NCBI RefSeq assembly: GCF_008831285.2
Contig: NW_022204820.1
Span: 1-23,053, forward strand
Direction of reading: 5' to 3'
DNA length: 23,053 nt
Source: Nymphaea colorata
Lineage: Eukaryota > Streptophyta > Magnoliopsida > Nymphaeales > Nymphaeaceae
A program made the position numbers and the translations under genes. Position 1 is the first letter of the stretch. Every line of letters starts with the position of its first letter. The notes under the pieces were generated by a model that did no database searches, was not told the DNA's origin, and saw nothing but the letters and a program-made list of their open reading frames with translations. Positions 16,581 to 23,053 of this stretch are shown piece by piece.

Positions 16581-17880
16581 CTTTTGAAGTTGGAAGACTC
16601 GAACAACCATCTTTTGTCATATCAGAACAGGTGTTGCAAGCAGAAAGTAGAGAAACACCATGGTATCAAAACATCAAGGATTTTCTCCAAACTGGAACAC
16701 TTCACCAGAAATGTCTCGAAAAGAGCAAAGAGTTTTGAGACACATGTCTTCAAGATATTTCATTCTAGCCGACATCCTATACAGAAGAGGATTCAGCACA
16801 GAATATGCTAGATGTCTCGATGCAAATGAGGCACTAGAAGTCATTCAAGAAGCCCATGAAGGAATTTGTGGGGGACATGTAGGGTATCAGACTCTCGTCA
16901 AGCAGATAGTCAAAGCAGGGTACTATTGGCCCACAATGCAAAGAGACTGTCAACAATTTGTCAAGAAATGCATCAAATGTTAGTTGCATGCACCATCAAT
17001 TCATGCTCCAGCAGCGTACCTTCATTCGGTCAGCTCACCATGGCCATTCTCCATGTGGGCCTTCGACGTAGTCGGTCCAATCAATCCACCTGCCTCAAAT
17101 GGACACAGGTATTTTCTTGCAGCTACAGATTACTTCACCAAATGGGTGGAAGCGATCACTTTAAAAACAGTCGAAGGACAACACGTAGTGTCCTTCATTC
17201 ACAAAAATCTTTTGTGTAGATTTGGCATCCCGCATGATATCGTTTCTGATAACGGTACTCATTTCAAAAATGAGAAAATGCACAATCTCTGCTACAAACA
17301 CAAAATACAACATCACTTTTCTGCCCCATATTACCCTCAAGGTAATGGTCAGGCAGAGCAACCAACAAGATTTTGATTCGTGTCTTAGAAAGGACTGTTG
17401 AAACAGGCCGAGATTGGCACGAGAAAATGCACAATGCACTTTGGGCGTATCGAACCACAATTCGGACACCCACCAATACTACACCAGCAGAATTAGTATA
17501 TGGAACGGAAATTGTCCTTCCATTACATGTCCAAAAACCAGCAATGAAATTTGCTGCTCTCATTGAACTCCCAATTAGCAAATATCAAAAAAAGAGACTT
17601 GCTCAATTAGACCTCTTAGACGAGAAAAGACTACAAGCGGCAGAGCATGCCGAAGTCTATCGTAAGAGAGTCGCCCGACATTATGCCAAATCAGTCATTG
17701 AAAGAAAATTTCAGGTAAATGATCTTGTTTTAAGATCCATAGTTCCACTCAGGAGTAGACCCAAAGGAAAATGGGCGCCGAACTAGGAAGAACCATATGT
17801 TGTCAAAGAGGTTCTACCTCACAATTCTTATCGACTGATTGATGCCGATGGGGTTGAAATCCCCTGATCCAATTAATGCT
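16581..17880 (+). pseudogene. pol: Integrase (INT), with stops and frameshifts
   Basis: Inserts element cDNA into the genome. A linker is followed, after a slip near 16720, by an HHCC zinc module: EAHEGICGGHVGYQ and FVKKCIKC (to 16980). A TAG at 16981-16983 interrupts where the family usually has Gln. The catalytic core follows in the same frame: FDVVGP (Asp 17065-17067), SDNGTHF (Asp 17248-17250) and GQAEQ (Glu 17356-17358), giving D,D35E. A slip near 17370 moves on to DWHEKMHNALWAYRTTIRTP and the C-terminal module, broken by TAG at 17784-17786 just before the GPY/F-like EEPYVVKEV segment. No chromodomain is seen, as expected outside the chromovirus clade. Confidence 0.88.
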
Positions 17881-18939
17881 TTGCATCTCAAAAATTCTAT
17901 ACTTGAATTTGCAATTCAAAAAAATTCAAAATAGTTGTGCTTTGATAAGCACGTTTGTAACAATTTTCGAACCAACTAAGGGGCATGGTATCCCTTAGGA
18001 AAAAGTTTAAAAATGCATCAAAATTTTCAAACTCAACCCATGTCTTGAGGACAATTGCAAGGGCATCGTCTTGAAATATGCAAGAAATTTCACAGACATT
18101 GAGGGACTAATGTATAACAATTAATGTTGGTCCCGACAATCGGCATTTGTAAAGTCTAGCATGAGATGCCATACGAAAAAGTCTTGTCACCTAAAAGACC
18201 TTGGCAAGATGCTAGAAAAAGCTATCAAGCGAAATGAGTTGAGCAATGAGCTCGGGGTGAGTGTAGTTGTTCCTCTGGTTCAAAGCTCAGCAGGCGCGGA
18301 TGGGCATATGACCTATGCTTACGCTGTGAAGCTAAAAAGCAATCCATGAACATTTTGTTTATATTAAGTCTCCTAAAGCCTTCTGAATTCGAGCAAGTAA
18401 GTCCGGGGAGTGTTTTACATTTGGTACCCTGAGGCCAACTGGTCTAGGAGTTACCGGCCCAAAGCTTGTTACAAGGGTTCAGAAGAAAGCCCGATATACT
18501 TGATATTACACAAAGCAAACTACACAAAACCGCCAAAGCGGTGGAACTCCGTAGTAGCTTTTGGGGTGGTGAGGAATTTCTCCCAAGAGTGAAGGGTGGC
18601 TCAAAAAGAAAATCAAAATTCAAAAGCAAAAGCGAGTATGTGAAAACTAAGTAAAAGGAGAGAAAAAGCACTTGCCAATGGTTTAGAAGGCATCGAGGGC
18701 AAATTTCTCCAAGCATCAAATGCAAAAACTTTCACAATTACAAAATTTTTCAACCAACATTAATTCATCTACAAAGTCTCCAATGAGATGGAGAAAAATC
18801 TTCTTATTTCAGGTCTATGCCTAGCGTTTCCCTCGAGCGAGGATGGTTCAAGATCATTTGAAAAATGGATTTTCCAAACGATTTGCAAAATTTGGTGCGT
18901 GAATCTTTGCTATTAAGCAAATTATTCAATTTGCTTAAC
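17881..18939 (+). other. 3' untranslated region of the retrotransposon
   Basis: About 1 kb between integrase and polypurine tract. It contains a 62-codon open frame on the + strand (18161-18349, lysine-rich start and hydrophobic middle) and a 93-codon hydrophobic minus-strand frame (18444-18725). Neither resembles a known domain and I do not call either a gene. Some Tat relatives carry an extra ORF here, so this could be the remains of one. I see no strong evidence for it. Confidence 0.55.
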
Positions 18940-18951
18940 AGCAAAGAGGGG
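18940..18951 (+). other. Polypurine tract
   Basis: AGCAAAGAGGGG ends four bases (CATC) before the 3' LTR. It primes plus-strand DNA synthesis after RNase H cleavage. The AAAGAGGGGCA form next to a TGT-starting LTR is typical of Tat-type elements as I know them. Confidence 0.75.
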
Positions 18952-18955
18952 CATC

Positions 18956-21900
18956 TGTTAACACCCCAAATTTTTCTACATCAAAATTGAAGCAATTGTG
19001 AAAATTTACAATTTCAAAGCCAATTTTGAATCTAAAGAACAATTAGATTCAAATCATGAATTTAACCCAAGACACGAATCCCAATGCAGGACTACGAGTC
19101 CAAATCCAATTGCAAAATGCAAATTTTGACTTAGATCCAAGAATTGGATCTAATTCAATCTAAAATGCTACGTGGGACCCACGTGTGGGCCCCACCTAGC
19201 CCGTGTGGTTAAGAGCCCCCCAGGGGCCATGCCCCCTCCATGTCAAAAAAAATAATAAATAAATATTTTCTCTCAAATTAATTGAAGAAAAGTCATTTTC
19301 AAGAAGAAATAAAGGAGAAACCTAGGAAAAGAGAGACATTTGTGTCTCTCTCTCTTCTTTAACCAAGTCCTTAAAGAAAAAAAATCATTTTCAAGGAAGT
19401 AATTACTAGACTGGTCAAACTCACTTAACCTACTTAATCCAAGTAGGTTTGACCCGGGTGCACTCAAATGTGGTGCCAATTCCAGCTAGGTTCGGTCACC
19501 ACGGGCTCAACACAGTCAAAACGTAAGTCTGTCTCATGATCCAATTAATGGACGAAAATAGACTTTGACCGAACCAAACCCACTTTGACTAAACTCAGTC
19601 AAAGTACAATTTAGCTCAATTAAGACTTTCTTGACCCAAATTTATCAAATTACATCAAATTAAGTCAAACTACTTGCAAATGAGCTTTGACTTTGGTCAA
19701 TTGATCGAAATTGATCAATTTGGACAATTTTGCCCTTCTGCGGTCAACTTAAGATTAAAAGCCTAAAATGGTTTATGAAAGACAAATAAATATTTGAATT
19801 TGTCAAATGCATGAATCAAATACCAAATTTAAATTGAATTTCTCAAGTGAAAGTTTGATTCAGTTGAAATCCATTTTCAATCAAGTTTTAGACGAAAATA
19901 CCCTTTTCGAACCAAATTTGATAATTTTTTAAATTTTATTAAAATTTAAATTGAATTATCATAATTCAATGGCATTTGGAGCTTAGTAACTAGGTTTTAA
20001 CCTTATAAGTTCGATTTCAAACAAAAAATAAATAAAAAGTACAAAATAAGGGCAAAACCCTGTGCAATGGCATTTTCATCCAAAATTTTGGTCAAAATGG
20101 TCACCTAGGTCGGAACCCATGTTGACCAAACCTAGCCCAGCCCACCTACATCGTGGAAATGGGCTGAGAAATGGTCAATTAGAGCCTTTAAAGTCTATTT
20201 AACTCGTTTTACAAGTCCCCAAGGTCTTAAGCAAGTTCCCAATGTGAGTTAAGAAGGTGGTTGAACCCACCTCCTCCTCTATATAAACCTCCCCTTGGCC
20301 ACCAAGGGGGAGGACGAAATTTTGGAGCATTCTATCAAATTGCTGCAGCCAAGGAGCTAGGAGTGAGAAGCCAAGGAAGAGAGAAGAGGTTCGTCCAAGC
20401 CCCCTTCCCATTTTCTCTCATTCTCTTCTTCACTTTCTTCTATTTCCTCATTGATTTTGCTAAGTTAGGGTGCTTAAGTGAACCCGTACTTAGGATTTTC
20501 GTGGTGAGAAGCCCTCTTTACCACTCCAAATTCCAGCAAGCAAGCTATTTCTTATTCTAGTTTTGCTAAGCTTGAATCCACGGTTGGATTCTTGCTTAGG
20601 ATTGCTTGAGTTAGAAAACAAGTGAAGACGAAGGACAAACATCAAGACCGACCGACCGCAAGGTAGGTGATCTTAACTCACTTCTCTTCTACTTTAGCTT
20701 ATTGTTGATTTATTTTAATTCCAGCAATTCGTGGGAGGGTTTATTTTCATTTGCTTACGGCTGGGAATGATGTCCAGCTAAGGGAAACCTACGCTTCAAT
20801 GTACATGTTAATGCATAATGCATGCATATGTCGGTTTTTCTTAAATATGAACCCAAGTGTCAAATTTTGAAATGGGCCCCAAGGCACGTTCCTTTCAAAG
20901 GAATCAACTTAATACCATTTTGAACTCCCTACTATGAGAGAATCCCACGGTGAGAGAGTGATTTTGCTACATCACGTATGATGAAAATGCCTATAAGGGA
21001 TGCATACGTTTTTATGAATGTGATCCACCCTTGCATGGCGAAATGATGACGAATAAGCTTGAGTCTTGTTTTATTTTCGTTCTTATTCACAGTCATTTTG
21101 ATTCATGTCTTTCAATTTAATTAATCAAGGGTAGTGGGGAAGATTTGAAACAAGTTTTCAATCTTCCTACATAAAAGAACCCAACCATGAATCATCATGA
21201 TTCATGAGTCATGCGGTCCCTTGATAAAATTTCATTTTGAAAAGTAAGGTACGTATATGTATACGTTGTTATATATGTACATATATGTATCCGATTTCTT
21301 GTCAAAAATTACATTCCTCCCTTAAAATCAGGTTGGAACATGTTTTCAAACCGGTTTTTAAGGAAATGGCCATTTTTATTGATTTTCCTAGTGCAAGACT
21401 ATGAATCATTTTCATTTCATTTTTACTTAATTTCAGCAAATCCATACGTAGATGTATGTATGTTGTTGAAATCAGATCATGTTTCATAGGAATTGGGTTA
21501 AGAATGTCAAAGTTTACATATTTGAAATACCAACTATCCTAGAATCATCCAAAAGAGTGACGATCTCATTACTATCAAATCTGGAATTTGAATCTATTTG
21601 AAAGACTTGTCATTTCCATCTAAGAAACAAGATATTTATTGGAATCAATGTCGACAATTTTCAGCTATTTAAATCAACACAATGTCTGATTTTTAGCTAT
21701 TTTGAGACAAAAGTGGATGTCCTCCACGTCTCCCATCCATTTCAAAGATTTAACTTGACATCATTTATATATTTTCACATTTTGATAATTTTATGTCAAG
21801 CCTCAAGCTTATGGACTATATCTCTAATTCATGTGCTTAATCATATAATGAGCACATATAGAGAAAGTCCTACATTTTAATCAATCTTCATGCATAGATT

Positions 21901-22718
21901 GTATGACATGCAATACAGACTTTGAAAGATTATGAGGGAGTGAAGAATGTATGTTTCATATGAATGAATCTTGAGGGATTATGAGAGAGAGAAGAAGAAT
22001 GTTGCATATATTTCTCTTCTCGTTTCATGCATTCACTTTCACTCAAAATCAATAGCACCACATGCACATTCTCAAGAAATTAAGTGATTCAAATTTAAGT
22101 TTCAAAAAGTGACCAAGTCATATTGCAATGAGAATTTGTAAACCTCACTTAACATCAAAAGAAAACACAAGCAATGCATTCATAATCTTTTGGCCAAAGT
22201 GCATTTGAAAAACAACATGTTTTCTAACAATTTGAAACCTATGTTCTTTCAAAAGAATGAATTCTACAAATCACATGATTTGACAAAAGAAGAGTTCAAA
22301 ATCAATTTTTATCATAAGATGATCATCATCATCTAGAGTTCACAACAAAGAACTCAATTCCAAATCTTCAAAAATCCTCCAGAATTATGTGTTTCAAATA
22401 ACACCAAAACAAAGGTTTTTAAACCAACTTGAAAACCCCCAATATTCAAATTCATTTATTCAAAAAAATGAATTTCGGTTCTGATCCAAAACCTCAATGC
22501 ATAAGCATATAGGACTTACATCAAACTATATGATCTCGTATATGATCCAAATGATCCTTAGTCCTTGGTCTAATTACCCCTGTTAAAGGGCAGGAACGGT
22601 TGGACCTCGTACCGACGAGCGGATCCTTTTCTCTTGAAAATTTTCTCAAAACCCCAATTTTAAAAGAATTTTGCTGACCCGCATTTCGACCTCCTTGAAA
22701 AGGAGTGGGGTGCGAACA
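18956..22718 (+). repeat. 3' LTR (3763 bp)
   Basis: Aligns with the 5' LTR from TGTTAACACC to GTGCGAACA. It carries about 27 bases (around 20820-20846, including a TCGGTTTTTC motif) that the 5' LTR lacks, and misses about 24 and 30 bases near its start. The splice donor CGCAAG|GTAGGT recurs near 20663, preceded by an extra GACC repeat. Polyadenylation of element RNA would occur within its R region, but I could not fix the signal. Confidence 0.93.
20280..20287 (+). promoter_or_regulatory. LTR TATA box, 3' LTR
   Basis: TATATAAA is identical to the 5' LTR motif with the same surroundings. In this LTR it could drive read-out transcription into the right flank. Confidence 0.65.
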
Positions 22719-23053
22719 ATATGCATGTTTATTCTGTTATATATATAATAATTAATAAAAATAATAATAATAAAATACCCTTACCGCATAGCTGCACATA
22801 AATTTTTTATAATGTGCCGCTTCGGCACCCACACCCGAACTCAGGTGATAAAGCTTAAAACCAAAGAAAGAAACTAGGTCAAATGGGGAGTTGGTAAGCG
22901 AACTTAAAAGAGTCATGCTCGAGGTGTGGCTTGGTCTATCGAATTGAGTTCAAGATGACCTTGCATAGCTAAACACGAGCTCGAGCCAAGCTGAACGAGC
23001 TTAATTTTGACTCGGCTCCTATATGCCCTACAAGTGGGTCAAGTGTGTGCTGA
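22719..23053. other. Right flank, no gene recognised
   Basis: AT-rich sequence with an ATA/AAT microsatellite-like stretch (22738-22777) and a perfect GC hairpin, GTGCCG-CTT-CGGCAC, at 22814-22828. A CGAGCTCGAG-type block near 22976-22985 is common in plant repeats. It shows no similarity by eye to the sequence left of the retrotransposon. No coding sequence is supported. Confidence 0.5.

Larger units (their letters stand above)
6196..22718 (+). mobile_element. Tat/Ogre-lineage Ty3/gypsy LTR retrotransposon, degenerate
   Basis: Two long direct repeats, each starting TGTTAACACC and ending GTGCGAACA, bound an 8976-bp internal region with primer-binding site, ORF1, gag, protease, RT, two RNase H domains, integrase and polypurine tract in Ty3/gypsy order. 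The second, archaeal-type RNase H and the extra ORF before gag are hallmarks of the Tat lineage. Its long LTRs and overall size also fit the Ogre-like branch. I count well over a dozen frameshifts or stops across the coding region, so this copy is not autonomous. The 5 bases before the element (GGAGG) and after it (ATATG) do not match, so the expected 5-bp target duplication is missing. Confidence 0.93.

Noticed and set aside
18444-18725. 93-codon hydrophobic minus-strand frame in the 3' untranslated region, as a possible membrane protein
   Set aside because: The opposite strand is A-rich, which makes antisense frames hydrophobic by composition. There is no promoter or family resemblance.
1-23053. 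tRNA or rRNA genes, CRISPR arrays, or organelle DNA
   Set aside because: No cloverleaf-type tRNA, conserved rRNA block, regularly spaced repeats or organelle gene was seen on either strand.

Overview
The window looks like nuclear DNA of a flowering plant. It is AT-rich, has no prokaryotic gene organisation, and most of it (6196-22718, about 16.5 kb) is one LTR retrotransposon on the + strand. Its domains place it in the Tat/Ogre lineage of Ty3/gypsy. I cannot name the species.

Left flank (1-6195). No intact gene is visible. Two direct repeats (about 586-1600 and 5203-6040) each look like the promoter and first coding bases of a minus-strand secreted-protein gene. The second copy (5301 down to 5151) encodes a signal peptide and, in a shifted frame, a stretch resembling the start of a beta-expansin; the first copy has lost its start codon. 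Both look like relics of a tandem duplication. Between them lie a roughly 106-bp element with inverted ends (1374-1479, absent from the second repeat), an AT microsatellite, a roughly 375-bp MITE-like element (3121-3497), and a large imperfect palindrome (arms about 3862-4492 and 4643-5128).

Retrotransposon (6196-22718). The layout is: 5' LTR (3784 bp, TATA box at 7578), primer-binding site (9982), long leader, ORF1 with a plant mobile domain (10773-11819), charged low-complexity linker, gag with a CCHC-like knuckle (to 13216), aspartic protease (DGG active site), G-patch domain, reverse transcriptase (YVDD), a first RNase H, a second archaeal-type RNase H, integrase (HHCC, D,D35E, and a GPY/F-like end), a 1-kb 3' untranslated stretch, polypurine tract (18940) and 3' LTR (3763 bp). 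The dual RNase H and the extra ORF ahead of gag are what point to Tat/Ogre. Every coding module carries frameshifts or stops, so this copy cannot make its own proteins. The LTRs differ by roughly 3-4% in the stretches I compared by hand, which suggests a fairly recent insertion.

Most notable signals: the captured plant mobile domain; candidate introns in the leader and between protease and RT; the G-patch after the protease; a dense WRKY-type W-box cluster in U3; the absence of a target-site duplication; and the long palindrome in the left flank. I see no evidence for a wholly new system. The unusual biology lies in the accessory parts and possible splicing of the retrotransposon.

Right flank (22719-23053): unassigned AT-rich DNA with a small GC hairpin.
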